This document shows, piece after piece, positions 15,001-20,284 of a DNA stretch of 35,463 nt (positions are counted from its first letter, which is position 1; the number at the start of each line of letters is the position of its first letter). Below the pieces are notes generated by a model. It saw nothing but the letters and a program-made list of their open reading frames with translations, did no database searches and was not told the DNA's origin. Location of the stretch: NCBI GenBank assembly GCA_900128565.1, contig LT635944.1, positions 1 through 35,463 on the forward strand. The letters are read 5' to 3'. Origin of the DNA: Stramenopiles sp. TOSAG23-6 (taxonomy: Eukaryota > Sar). The translations under genes were made by a program, and so were the position numbers.

Positions 15001-18000
15001 CCACTGTTGCCATTGGCTCCAGCTGCGGCAGTAATAAGTGTAATATCACCCGATGATGTTGATTCTGAGTATCCCGAAGTCAGTGTAATGTTTCCACCAC
15101 GACCTGATGCGGCATCTCCACCTGTTAAAAGTATATCCCCCCCTGTGTTATAATTGCTTAAACCTTTTGCTTCTCCGCCGATGACAACGACATTACCACC
15201 AGTACCTCCATTTGACGAACTTTTACTCGATCCTTCTCCAGCACTTATCTGAACTTCACCACCGGAAGAATCATCATCAGATGTTAGACCGGCGCTTAAT
15301 ACAACATTTCCTCCATTCCCAGTATTTCCATTTCCAACAAGCATATCTATATGCCCACCACGCCCACCTTCAGCATTGCCTGTGGTAATTTTGACAAGAC
15401 CCGAGTTTCCTTTTGTTGATTTTCCTGTGTGAAATTCTAAAACCCCGCTAACACCAGCTTTCCCAGCATTAGCAGTATTAACAATGAAGTCCCCAGAGGA
15501 CCGCATTTGACTATAACCAGTTACAAGATTTACACTACCCCCACTAATCTTTGCATTTGTTGTTGTTCCTGCTTCTACCAGTATTTTCCCTCCAATGCCA
15601 GTTGTACCTGATCCAACTTTAAGCGAAATACTTCCACCCTGACCTAATGTTGCAGTACCAGTAGTTACTGTAATATGACCACTTTTTCCAGATGTTGTTG
15701 TTCCGGTGCTAATATCTATCTGCCCGGATACACCAGATTGACCTGCATTTGCAGTCCATAATTCTACATGACCTGAGGAACTGGCAATTCCTGAACCACT
15801 ATGCATGATCAGGGACCCACCACTACCTTTGCGCGACCAACCACCTGTAAGCTCAAGGTTTCCTCCTCTATCTAATATAGGAGAACCACCCATGGCACGA
15901 CCCCCAGTAATAACAATAGCACCACCATCACCGCCATTAATATTCGACTCTGAGGATCCTTCACCACCAGTCATCACAATTTTACCACCACTCATATATG
16001 CAGCGGTTGAATTCCCTGCATTTACAATGACATCACCTCCATTGAAAGTGTCACCAGTACCAACATACATCTCAATATTACCACCTGCACCACCTTTGGC
16101 ATCCCCAGAACGAAAAGAAAAGGAACCAGAATTTCCGGCACTGGTAGTACCTGTATTCAGTAGTATACTTCCGGAAATTCCAGATTCACCAGCATTGGGA
16201 GTATTGAGGTATACATTTCCAGAAGAAGAAAATGAAGAGTATCCACTATCAAGATTTATATATCCTCCGGAAGCTCGGTATGTTGTGTCTCCTGCGGAGA
16301 GTTTTAGGTAACCACCTGAACCAAAATCACCTTCACCTACCTTAATATCTATATATCCACCATTACCCCCAGTAGAAACACCTGATTTAAGATCTAAATA
16401 ACCAGAATTTCCAGAACTTGAAGTACCCGAAGCCAGTGTAATTGAACCTGATACCCCCCTAGTTCCACCATTTGCTGTGTTCAGTACAAACCTACCAGAC
16501 GAGGTACCAACAGATTGTCCAGTAGAAAATAATATTGAGCCACCAAAGCCCATAAACGCAGAGCCACCTGTGATTTCTACATTCCCCCCGTTATCTTCTG
16601 ACGCAGCTCCCATCGCTTCACCACCTCGGATCTCAATCATACCCCCATTGCCACCATCATGACTATGTGCAGATGAACCTTCGCCAGCTAAAATAGACAC
16701 CTTACCACCTACTGCTGCATTAGCAGATGTGCGACCACCAAAAAAGAAAAGATCGCCACCATTTTTATAATCTCCATCACCAACAGCAATAGTGATGGTG
16801 CCTCCTGGGCCAGATGTAGTTTTTCCCGTTTGAAGAGTCATTGAACCAGAAGAACCCGCAGTTGAGGTTCCAGTATATAGTGACATATCACCGCTAGTTC
16901 CACTTTCTCCTGCATTACTTGTAGACAAATTTACCGAACCACTAGAGCGATCACGACTAGTTCCACTTCTTAGAACAACAGATCCTCCAACTCCACCGAT
17001 TGCAGCACCACCAACAACCTCTACATTTCCAGCACTATCACCGGCAAATTCACCTTTTGACTTACCACCGGTAAGTCGTACTACACCACCATTTCCACCG
17101 TCACCAGCGTCAGTATTTGTACCCTCACCAGCATTGATGAAAACAGCACCACCAACAGCAGATTTCGCGAGCGTTGCACCAGCGTTAAGGGACACATCTC
17201 CACCATCACCTGTATCGCCAACCCCAACCATGATATCAATCGAACCCCCTGATCCACCTCTAGCATATCCAGTTTCGAAAGTTATACCCCCAGATGAACC
17301 ACCGGAAGATGATCCTGTATTAAGGGCAATATCACCACTTACACCATAAACACCAGCATCCATCGACATAAGCATAATATTCCCGGATGATGTACTAGTT
17401 CCTTCACCTGAGCGTAATGTTAATGTTCCACCAGTTGCGGTTGCCGACTTTCCACCATCCATGGAAATGTCTCCACCAAAGCCAACCTCGGCCCCACCAC
17501 CCTGCAACATAATGTTACCCCCTTCACCGGCACCAGAATGCGAAGAAGAAGTTCCACCATGTAATTGTACTGTTCCACCACTACCAGCATATGAAGCATC
17601 AGAATCACCGCCATATAATTGGACTTTTCCTCCTGACTTGAAGTCATCTGTTGTCTTACCAGCATTGATAGAAACTTGTCCACCATCCCCACTATCACCA
17701 TCTCCAACGGCAAGCAAAATCTTACCCCCAGTACCACTTTTGGCAGTCCCGGTTGAGATGCTTAAAGCGCCTGATATACCACCAGATGATGTACCAGATC
17801 CAATGACCACCTTCCCCGAAACGCCTGATGTTCCAGCATTAACACTACTAATATGGACTTCTCCACTGGACGATACAGAACTTGCACCGGACTGAAGTTC
17901 TAACGAACCCCCCGTTCCAGATACGGCACTTGTGGAGCCTGCTTTAAATCTCACTGATGATCCCGTCTTGGTATTGCTAGATCCTCCACTAATTTCGATA

Positions 18001-19775
18001 GTACCGGCAGCCCCGTCTATAGCATTCCCTGACATTAGGGAAATATTACCAGTAGATCCTGATTTTGAATCACCAGTTACCATTGACAGAGATCCAGTAG
18101 AGCCAGATGTATCTGCTGGAGCAGAGCCTATTGCCACATCTCCAGATCTAATTCCTTGGGACGCACCTGACATCATTTTTAGCGAACCACCGTCACCATT
18201 CACCGCAGCGCCACCGGATACTATGACTGTACCACCTGTATCCAATGTACCAAGTCCTTTGCTGCCCCCCCCACTTATATTTATTTCCCCACCACTCCCT
18301 CCATTATCGTTATCTTCACTATTTCCATCACCACCAGTGATATTAATTTTACCACCTGTGCTACCAGATGCACTAGTATCTCCTGCACCGAGGGTTAGCA
18401 TGCCCCCAAGATGGCCTGACATACTGGTTCCTACTTTGAGATCAATACCCCCAGCAGTTCCCGCGGATGTACCTGTTTTAAGCGATATAGCACCTGAGGT
18501 ACCCTCAGTCGATGTACCAGTCCAAAGGGAAACATCACCACTGGAACCTTGGGTACCACCATTTGACGAGCTTACCTGGATTTCACCAGAATGTTTACTA
18601 TCGGAGCTACCTGATTTTACAGATACATTGCCACCTGAATGACTTGGACTTGAGGTTGCTCCAGCAGAAATTTTGATTTCACCACCTTGAACAGCATTCC
18701 CGGACCCGACTTTTACACTGATGTTGCCACCATGCCCACCAGCGGATTCACCTGTTGTTAAAAAGAGAGATCCTGTATCACCTGCTGAGGATGCACCTGA
18801 TGCAATAGACACGTCACCACTACTACCACTACTACCAGCTTTTGCAGACATAATATTGACATCACCACTAGAGGAAAGTTCAGAAATTCCACTAACAAGC
18901 AGAATACGCCCTCCACTCATTGTGGCGGCAGTTCCCCCTTGGATTTTCACGGTGCCTCCATTACCTTCAGCTGAATCACCACCTTGAAGAAGTATCTCAC
19001 CACCAGCCTGACCAAGAGATCCAGTTTCAAAAGCAGCTTCACCATGTGCAGCACCACCAAAAAGATATATACTTCCACCCCCACCGCCATTTGCGGCAAG
19101 TCCATCACCAGCTGAAATATTCACAGATCCGCCCAAAGTGTTGACTTCATTCCGATCGCCAGCAGTCAACTTAATATCGGCTGCAGATTGCAATTTAAAT
19201 TGTGTATCATCTAAAATCATTTCAAAGCGGCGCCCACCTGATGCAGGCCCGGATACTTGAAAGTGTCCGCCTCCAAATACAGGGTCTTCTTCTACGATAA
19301 GGTTACCAACTACACGATTGATCCCAACGAAAGATGCAGGGCACGGCATATCGAAGACAGTGCCCCGACAATTTGTACTGAAAACATCAGCAACAGTCAT
19401 ACACTTATTCTCCGAAGCACACCAAGCACACTCATGTTTGTCGGCACAGCTCCCGCAAGTTTGGAATTCATGGCAAACTGGCATTACCGGGCACTCTTCC
19501 TCCAGGGAAACCCAACTGGGGCACGGAGACCCATCTTGGGGACCTATTGAATCTCCATCCATGCAAGTTAGTGTGGAAAGACAGTATCCACACCCCTGTG
19601 TACGAACACAACCTCCACAAACCTTTACTTCATCCCAATAAGGTCCATCTATACCATCATCGAAAGAAGCACATGTCTGTGCAGTGACTGAAGTTAAGAA
19701 AAACAGTGATATGAAAGAAGTTAAAACTATCATTATAAATTGTGTTTTAAGGCTAGCCCTTTTACTAAATACCAT
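1..19775 (-). CDS. Giant secreted PSI / Gly-rich solenoid / S74 self-cleaving fibre-like protein (3' end beyond left edge)
   Basis: One open frame (codon low positions divisible by 3) runs from ATG at 19773-19775 to the left edge with no in-frame stop: at least 6,591 codons and no intron. Order: signal peptide (residues 1-32), two PSI-like Cys modules (about 53-145), a short linker, solenoid-like repeats (about 190-5020), a non-repetitive pre-domain, an S74 chaperone domain (about 5118-5232), then repeats again to the edge. The repeats are Gly/Ser/Thr-rich with alternating beta-prone residues (pattern SG-x-I-x-L-x-TG), which suggests stacked beta coils. The start is the first Met after an upstream stop near 20007, and the signal peptide follows it directly. 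The family is not one I can name. A role as an extracellular fibre, scale or adhesin is inference. The frame is also marked by proline-rich shadow ORFs on the opposite strand that stay in one phase throughout. Confidence 0.9.
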   Translation of the reverse strand, partial: MVFSKRASLKTQFIMIVLTSFISLFFLTSVTAQTCASFDDGIDGPYWDEVKVCGGCVRTQGCGYCLSTLTCMDGDSIGPQDGSPCPSWVSLEEECPVMPVCHEFQTCGSCADKHECAWCASENKCMTVADVFSTNCRGTVFDMPCPASFVGINRVVGNLIVEEDPVFGGGHFQVSGPASGGRRFEMILDDTQFKLQSAADIKLTAGDRNEVNTLGGSVNISAGDGLAANGGGGGSIYLFGGAAHGEAAFETGSLGQAGGEILLQGGDSAEGNGGTVKIQGGTAATMSGGRILLVSGISELSSSGDVNIMSAKAGSSGSSGDVSIASGASSAGDTGSLFLTTGESAGGHGGNISVKVGSGNAVQGGEIKISAGATSSPSHSGGNVSVKSGSSDSKHSGEIQVSSSNGGTQGSSGDVSLWTGTSTEGTSGAISLKTGTSAGTAGGIDLKVGTSMSGHLGGMLTLGAGDTSASGSTGGKINITGGDGNSEDNDNGGSGGEINISGGGSKGLGTLDTGGTVIVSGGAAVNGDGGSLKMMSGASQGIRSGDVAIGSAPADTSGSTGSLSMVTGDSKSGSTGNISLMSGNAIDGAAGTIEISGGSSNTKTGSSVRFKAGSTSAVSGTGGSLELQSGASSVSSSGEVHISSVNAGTSGVSGKVVIGSGTSSGGISGALSISTGTAKSGTGGKILLAVGDGDSGDGGQVSINAGKTTDDFKSGGKVQLYGGDSDASYAGSGGTVQLHGGTSSSHSGAGEGGNIMLQGGGAEVGFGGDISMDGGKSATATGGTLTLRSGEGTSTSSGNIMLMSMDAGVYGVSGDIALNTGSSSGGSSGGITFETGYARGGSGGSIDIMVGVGDTGDGGDVSLNAGATLAKSAVGGAVFINAGEGTNTDAGDGGNGGVVRLTGGKSKGEFAGDSAGNVEVVGGAAIGGVGGSVVLRSGTSRDRSSGSVNLSTSNAGESGTSGDMSLYTGTSTAGSSGSMTLQTGKTTSGPGGTITIAVGDGDYKNGGDLFFFGGRTSANAAVGGKVSILAGEGSSAHSHDGGNGGMIEIRGGEAMGAASEDNGGNVEITGGSAFMGFGGSILFSTGQSVGTSSGRFVLNTANGGTRGVSGSITLASGTSSSGNSGYLDLKSGVSTGGNGGYIDIKVGEGDFGSGGYLKLSAGDTTYRASGGYINLDSGYSSFSSSGNVYLNTPNAGESGISGSILLNTGTTSAGNSGSFSFRSGDAKGGAGGNIEMYVGTGDTFNGGDVIVNAGNSTAAYMSGGKIVMTGGEGSSESNINGGDGGAIVITGGRAMGGSPILDRGGNLELTGGWSRKGSGGSLIMHSGSGIASSSGHVELWTANAGQSGVSGQIDISTGTTTSGKSGHITVTTGTATLGQGGSISLKVGSGTTGIGGKILVEAGTTTNAKISGGSVNLVTGYSQMRSSGDFIVNTANAGKAGVSGVLEFHTGKSTKGNSGLVKITTGNAEGGRGGHIDMLVGNGNTGNGGNVVLSAGLTSDDDSSGGEVQISAGEGSSKSSSNGGTGGNVVVIGGEAKGLSNYNTGGDILLTGGDAASGRGGNITLTSGYSESTSSGDITLITAAAGANGNSGYMNFTTGNASVKKSNSTGFIHMVTGSSKKEYAGDIELMVGSGNGGNGSPVNIKAGDSTIKSSKSGYSGGVVYLTGGSGKGTGGYSGGGDIIISGGNGSGTKLDDNGGNIEIIGGDSAGGTGGKITMSTGQGLATTSGSIKLDTPNAGLAGVSGYIELGTGTSSKGTSGNFILTTGNASGGHGGRFEVKVGEGNKQSGGDILFYAGDTTDSGSGGFILMKTGRSTPTSSGNFIIDTPNAGNAGVSGAMLFTTGNSTAGDSGSMYLTTGEAINGRGGSVMVTVGNGNTGPGGDILLYAGNTTHDSKAGGIVSITGGDGRSKNSKSGGKGGDIEFTGGKAYGEGAGDRGGDISMIAGIAATSSGGSISLVSGASATTSSGQIFLSTANSAAAGVSGSVQVTTGTAQYGRSGQFAIKTGDSVAGHGGDVLVKVGTGLAKSGGVIQMTAGDTLGSGKVSGGLIELITGKSTQTSSGNIILHTADSGAKGVSGDVRLNTGDATGVESGAIVLETGSAKKGHGGNIEVQVGTGQLGNGGDIHFTAGLTEDQTTADVLGGSVTVKTGFSRGFHSGNMILQTDNAGEEGVSGNALITTGTSSAGSSGKFSVNTGTAKGGSGGDISISVGTGDTFNGGDVKVVAGRSLDENQDRGVKGGDVKLSSGYSDFFDSGNMKMITSNAGESGTSGNITLDTGTSSEGNSGQIIITTGASTGGSGGDFKVLVGMGNSGPGGDIIMTAGEAQTLLSGGSGGHIKMSSGFGKHTSSGMIHIASVDAGVSGVSGAIQISSGKSTRGNSGQITVASGKAVGGSGGNINIISGIGDSGVGGNIRLRAGDIITGSFSGGSISVESGHSERTSSGNIEIFTSNSGINGVSGEIYVKTGTASRGTSGSILLATGDSDKGSGGGIDILVGSGARGNGGAIKILAGNTSDERGGHINIATGFSQETSSGHLDIRSMNAGIEGISGNVTLETGTASFGRTGMIKLSTGDSEAGSSGLILLQTGGSTQGQGGAISLQVGKSGVGKGGNVAIEAGGTIAGSLSTGGSILFSSGNSQFTSSGRIALQTDSAGSKGVSGAISLDTGKSTRGNSGNITMITGGAPKLEKDGVSNGRRGAVALDAGDIYLTANYDDKATIELSSTFVSMEAKNGFDLGSSSLTEPGDSGNVNVFTGNTTDGDTGDLKIWTGTATGGNAGDIEVTVGEGDTGTGGNIELIAGKTTAESTQATGGLIHIESGKSLLSSSGNIHIMSQNAGVSGVSGKIEISTGTTSDGTSGEISLITGLSSVGSSGSVFIGTGNDIDASKSTMKSGNIYVSSGTSNTGNSGYLAISTGAATSGQGGSLSMVVGSGTVGEGGSINMQAGDTSDGFGGGSVSLKTGMSAQTSSGSLYVSTSKGGTEGNTGLIDVRTGTSSSGSSGDIVVRTGNAINGAGGDIKLEVGQGNSGVGGSIFIEAGNTTSTGKTGGDVSITTGKSLSPLKGSSGTLLIATSDAISDGSTGSASIKTGLATAGNSGNLDISTGKAEFVGAAGAINIIVGEGSSANGGHITLKAGLTSAASGSGGAISVSTGKVTGDKSTSGELLLETATATRVSSGSGSITVHTGAANTGSSGSILLKSGAASGSSAGDIEVVAGESSSLPDDNSGGRIVITAGAESKGSGGSIFIKSGFGSTTSSGNIVLASENAGSQGVSGSIALSTGVATKGDSGEISIRTGNTESGRGGKINILVGKGDTVVGGRVSVNAGDSSDESGGSVNIQSGKGTATSSGNINISTPDAGNTGVSGAISVSTGSATDGNSGELDIRTGSATKGSGGSISLVSGKGVGGDGGHVSLTGGDSSNANGGGILLKTGISKEESSGSVLLTSANAGKNGVSGAIEISSGTASEENGNTGFVSLKTGDSEKGRAGGIRLEVGDSSNGIGGVINMMAGNVSSVSDSTGGKIFIMSGSSTQTSSGQISVVTADAGTSGISGNIAFSTGDATAGSSGEIQISTGTSNGGNSGNIQMSVGSSDTGVGGDININAGTALETASTGSGGKVEIKTGAGIATSSGNFNLGTSNAGISGVSGGVAISTGTSSSGTTGEIRIQTGKATGGSGGGIKIMVGEGDGGAGGAIKIEAGVTHHGHSVGGVGGATRIRSGQGLGEDAISGSVSITTANSGKVGHSGPLLLASGTTHHGNSGNVILQSGTATVGQAGYVQIKVGDGTVGEGGHVGVQAGDVLGTSGIVGTGGNVDIKSGFSVGTSSGNINIGTAKAGVSGVSGSIGISTGVSANGGSGEIRISTGDSTGGSGGVIKLSVGSASKSVGGNIKFTAGEATNSKADSTGGSVIVSSGTSATKASGKIHISTASAGKAANGMSGLLALSTGASMAGESGGISLKTGNSVGRGGGSISINVGTSDLSDASEKATGGDIVLKAGDVSPSEGDGGKLLITSGFSKTSSGDIDMFTANAGTEGTSGNMSLRTGTSSAGASGSFILSTGSAKKGAGNIRIASGSTENKAASGGDIAVEAGNVTGKGSGGKISLVTGKGDSTSSGMFGVSTADGGITGSSGAIVVSSGNAAVANSGSISFETGQSLGGSAGDIFLRVGSSSEGASGNLFFTAGNTTADATSKSGGIVDIVSGYSSLTSSGDIRLLTANSGEAGVSGTLLLATGTSNASTSGGIALTSGRAITGRGGDIVLNVGNGVGKGGNIEIIAGKTLGETQSGGKINLISGLSENGSSGNIVISTPNSGKESISGGILVKTGTSSTGSSGEISVTTSSSKTGPSGSIKLNVGESESAKGGDFVISSGDATADSATGGMVRMVTGGSTGEEGKTGDFSLKTENAKNTGTSGAVTIGTGNTADGNSGGIQFQTGTSKGGTGGGISIVVGSGDTVNGGQVKIKSGVSKSGLGGDIALSSGSVATNEIAKSSGNIKIDTSPGTISGQIKLSTGSSTLGNTGSISLLTGAAVLGSAGGIEIGVGKSSVAKGGSINIIAGSTKSDQVNGGKIIINSGSASSLSTTSAKSGSIVVKTADSVLTGGIKLNTGTSSTGSTGSVSISTGASLGGASGNIEITVGTGNTGPGGKIVMSAGKTTIAEIGDGGLVSLSSGSGGVSSGSIDLATPDSATSGKISLKTGSGSTGTSGSISVNTGDAATIGNSGDLSISTGTINTGEGASGSIKLKAGSGTGGSGGAVSLTAGSSGTGNGAEISVVAGSGAANGGKIDMISGRGGKSSGVISIISADSTLSGAISIGTGKASTGNSGNVNISTGSAVGGEGGGISMNVGSGDAADGGSVKISSGSTTAADSLGGSVEISTGTGMARSGFLKIASAATDIGNSGDIQLITGGTKEGSSGDILVGTGTSNSAGGGSISIIVGESGQGDGKTVEISGGKTSAEDKVGGGINIASGIGTKASGDITIKTVDSLGGRSGDLKVSTGDAKTVAGSLNLKAGNSVASAGGSVILQPGGGTDKYSGGSVLLKDASGTSRVAINPDGAIDASSATGQDITIDTGFDAIVNLKDKDAEFVIKHELASGGDEGTSVFRVWKDKVLAHVPVQASTILQPSDKRIKRDIEDSDNNDVLQRLNQIEMKQYRYTEDWAKVRNLKPDDVGVGRPVRGFIAQQVYEIFPEYIHITDNFTLPDKGFHREKFFEVNKIKLSVDLLSAIQEQQSRLTIGANTPDESGGVTINTADAGSYMGGNSKGRSGRIQIRTGAGVGDESGSISIATGHSKNSQAGSINVNIGSSEKEDGGDIVMRAGATKGSGIGGLVLLESGSSSTASSGDIQFKSSEGKTGNSGDITFVTGNSDNGNSGNMVFVAGSAGKDGGSVKIQAGEGGVSGGHVELLSGGSVGGISGDTEIATAKSSLNSGSLSLSTGDSEQSSGKVSISSGDSVSAGSVYLQSGDSEEISGSDVQIHAGSGGHVGGAVTLHSGGGASRSGYVTVKSAATDRGDSGALEIGTGDSSEGGATGRIFIKSGHSENSDSGDITLGSGDASEGNAGSTNFIGGASGEGLGGSISFSAGETSSSVGGSITVQSGVSENGPSGEIAIETASVNRGHGTSGKLLLRSGDTQSTTSGSVYIGSGDTQNHVVGDVLVGVGSTNSGVPSASLKLTATDALLVAGSSVSSSGGRVVLRSGSSTGTSSGDVILSTADTEGVGVSGSIVVASGSSELDPSGDIFLKSGDSESSSSGGLSLRTGNAEGGAGGSIAVAAGSGTTGAGGSVAIVGGETREDGGVGGSIRITSGKSIHKGESGNSVVTTGMSAEGNSGSTVISTGASDAGNSGTVSVRSGDAVRGNSGAILVSSGKSGTGNGGLVRLAGGSTTAKDGIGGGIHLLSGQGQSSSGSVEVASGDLHQYGKSGDLTFSSGAVTHGVSGNVQISSGDAATAGHVSIEVGNSSSGTGGSFSISGGKSFTGRGGNVFVRSGSSESNSSGDIYISTPMSKSTKASSGSISVSSGSSKNGSSGAVNIASGDANNASSGIVSIKSGSAKGGTGGNVIMSVGSGDKGKGGNITLAAGESTSRKSHGGSLSLSSGKGVDASGNIVVQTHKTLSSENNADASGIITMSTGNAENESGGILISSGVSKESSAGDIAIAGGMGSYSGGNVFLTAGGSLAADGEGGDIQMLSGYGSKKSGTIILSSSNSTDTSGALSLHSGDSKNGQSGNVTVSTGDGKSAGTIHFDVGESKFGKGGDILLAAGISEDLIGGSLFFKSGDGDVASGGISFLSSDTKNGASGSLLXTSGSSAGDSGNVTIASGSSSGSTAGGISIAVGNTKNGSGGSISISAGSTKSSESTGGSVGVLSGEGTHSSGSVIVASSSITKKDSESGSISLFTGSAASGNSGEISIATGDARKPGNISIAVGASTSSDGGHLNISGGTALAEGFNGGDVSISSGDGAKSSGEVRIGTGSADSSGSIDITTGNSSTGVSGSLNLGSGTSSVGSTGTVTLKSGSSSIGFGGDILLSGGSSSSSNGGLIAIAAGDSAGEKSRGGDLSMSSGVGRFESGKASFKTANSENGASGSLLITSGSSAGD
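856..910. repeat. Near-identical repeat copy B (partner at 1-55)
   Basis: Matches 1-55 except for an N at 884, and diverges after 910. The surrounding modules are far more diverged, so the pair marks a recent in-frame duplication or gene conversion, or an assembly overlap artefact. Confidence 0.9.
4080..4424 (-). other. S74-type intramolecular chaperone / self-cleavage domain
   Basis: Residues about 5118-5232 carry the S74 hallmarks: LQPSDKRIKRDI with Ser5122 (codon 4410-4412) and Lys5127 in the S-x4-K dyad spacing; then LQRLNQIEMKQYRYTEDW; then GFIAQQVYEIFPEYI; and a terminal helix KLSVDLLSAIQEQQSRL. In endosialidase tail spikes and MYRF this domain trimerises and autocleaves just before the Ser. 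If that holds here, residues 1-5121 would be released from a C-terminal part that begins with Ser5122. The domain is usually near a C-terminus, but here more repeats follow in frame. Confidence 0.85.
4413..4740 (-). other. Pre-S74 linker/stalk segment
   Basis: Residues about 5013-5121 leave the Gly-rich coil pattern. They read as mixed beta segments (GGSVLLKDASGTSRVAI, then TIDTGFDAIVNLKDKDAEF, then SVFRVWKDKVLAHVPV) directly before the S74 signature. In phage and eukaryotic S74 proteins the region before the chaperone is typically the end of a trimeric stalk or beta-helix. The frame was checked codon by codon across here and is continuous. Confidence 0.6.
4741..19200 (-). repeat. N-terminal repeat array: about 95-residue modules of six short Gly-rich coils
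   Basis: Within the giant frame the sequence is a two-level repeat. The basic coil is 14-18 residues, (S/G)G-x-(I/V)-x-(I/L)-x-(T/S)G plus a loop. About six coils form a module of roughly 91-98 residues. Recurring landmarks per module are SSGN, NAG-x-x-GVSG, TGTSS-x-G-x-SG, GG-x-GG-x-I, VG-x-G-x-TG-x-GG and AG-x-TT. Roughly 50 modules fit here by length (estimate). Some modules carry extra coils, for example near 15100-15300 and 17450-17640. Alternating hydrophobic beta residues with glycine turns suggest a beta-solenoid; this is inference. Confidence 0.85.
11545..11735 (-). other. Non-repetitive insert within the repeat array
   Basis: Residues about 2681-2744 break the Gly-rich coil pattern. 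They contain charged and aromatic segments (KLEKDG, NGRRGAV, NYDDKATIEL, FVSMEAKNGFDLG) before the coils resume at PGDSGNV. The stretch DAGDIYLTA resembles the transition segment after the PSI head (SAADIKLTAGD near 19180). It may be a relic of an internal fusion or duplication, or a spacer domain. Confidence 0.55.
19341..19619 (-). other. Two tandem PSI-like cysteine-rich modules
   Basis: Residues 53-95 and 101-145 have matching cysteine spacing. Module 1 begins CGGCVRTQGCGYC and module 2 begins CHEFQTCGSC followed by CAWC. Both continue with a later Cys and a Pro-Cys-Pro or Cys-Pro end (PCPSW; PCP). The pattern C-x2-C-x5-C-x2-C with aromatic-Cys pairs (GYC, AWC) matches plexin-semaphorin-integrin (PSI) folds, small disulphide modules of extracellular proteins. 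Assignment rests on spacing only. Confidence 0.65.
19680..19775 (-). other. Signal peptide of the giant protein
   Basis: Residues 1-32 have the classic layout: a basic n-region (K5, R6, K10), a hydrophobic core (about 13-27, FIMIVLTSFISLFFL) and a small-residue c-region ending SVTA. The likely cleavage is after Ala32, before QTC. This sends the product into the secretory pathway. Confidence 0.85.
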
Positions 19776-19907
19776 GTTCAATGGAATTATTCGTGAGCTC
19801 GCGTTATTCTCTAAGCTGCAAACACTAAAAAGATGCAACAGTGCTTTATCTGAGTCCCTGGATAATTTCTTGGAATGAATAAAATTGCACACAATGGGAC
19901 AACAGCT

Positions 19908-19992
19908 GTATGTAAGAGTTGTACGCGGATCCTTTTCACAGTTACAAAGGGATACCGTCTTTTTGGTCGTACGAAATTTTATACCTAATCTA
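19908..19992 (+). other. Introner-like core, possible 5'UTR intron of the LMBD2-like gene
   Basis: At 19968 the sequence CGTACGAAATTTTATACCTAA matches the core of the introns at 21614 and 21840 with one or two changes, on the same strand. A GTATGT donor-like hexamer occurs at 19908 and TCTAG ends at about 19992. The shared CCAAAATAC tail is not present here. It may be a degraded element or an untranslated-region intron; transcript data are needed to tell. Confidence 0.45.
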
Positions 19993-20143
19993 GGATCTTT
20001 GTTTTACGTTGGAAATTGAATTTACTTTCTAAATTTCTTGGTTTTTCGTGATAAAATTGCTAAACCGACATTTTCCAGTACCGGGTAATCAACTTCGAAT
20101 TTTTTTTTTGCTTGCCAGACAAAGAAAAAGAAAAAGAGAAGAG

Positions 20144-20208
20144 AACTCGAAAATTTAATCAACTTTTGAACTGCTACATGCATAGATGCATGTTACCATT
20201 TTCGAGTT
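20144..20208. repeat. Nested inverted repeat upstream of the LMBD2-like gene
   Basis: Outer arms AACTCGAAAAT (20144-20154) and ATTTTCGAGTT (20198-20208) are perfect complements. Inside lies ACATGCAT-AG-ATGCATGT (20176-20193), perfect 8-bp arms with a 2-base loop. Weaker outer symmetry reaches CCGGGT at 20081 and ACCCGG at 20233-20238. It could be a small inverted-repeat element, or an RNA hairpin if transcribed in the 5'UTR. Confidence 0.75.
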
Positions 20209-20284
20209 TCAAGTTTTAATTGAAAATCAATAACCCGGATGAGGTAATCGAACTTTTTCTAGTTGATACTTTTGTGGAGGCGCA

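Larger units (their letters stand above)
19776..20284. other. Divergent intergenic region between the giant gene and LMBD2-like gene
   Basis: 509 bp with no supported coding sequence. It must hold both promoters. It contains an introner-like core copy near 19968 and a nested inverted repeat at 20144-20208, both listed separately. I see no clear TATA or initiator element to call. Confidence 0.6.

Noticed and set aside
1-19200. CRISPR or satellite array because of the many short repeats
   Set aside because: Repeats are degenerate at DNA level, vary in length and keep one reading frame; they are protein coils.
19257-19641. Two overlapping plus-strand ORFs over the PSI region
   Set aside because: Antisense to the Cys-rich head, which has signal peptide, cysteine spacing and continuous frame in its favour.
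1-19775. Phage tail fibre or bacterial contamination, suggested by the S74 domain and Gly-rich repeats
   Set aside because: The eukaryotic-type signal peptide and PSI-like modules, and the spliced LMBD2-like and allantoinase genes on the same contig, argue for a eukaryotic nuclear gene.
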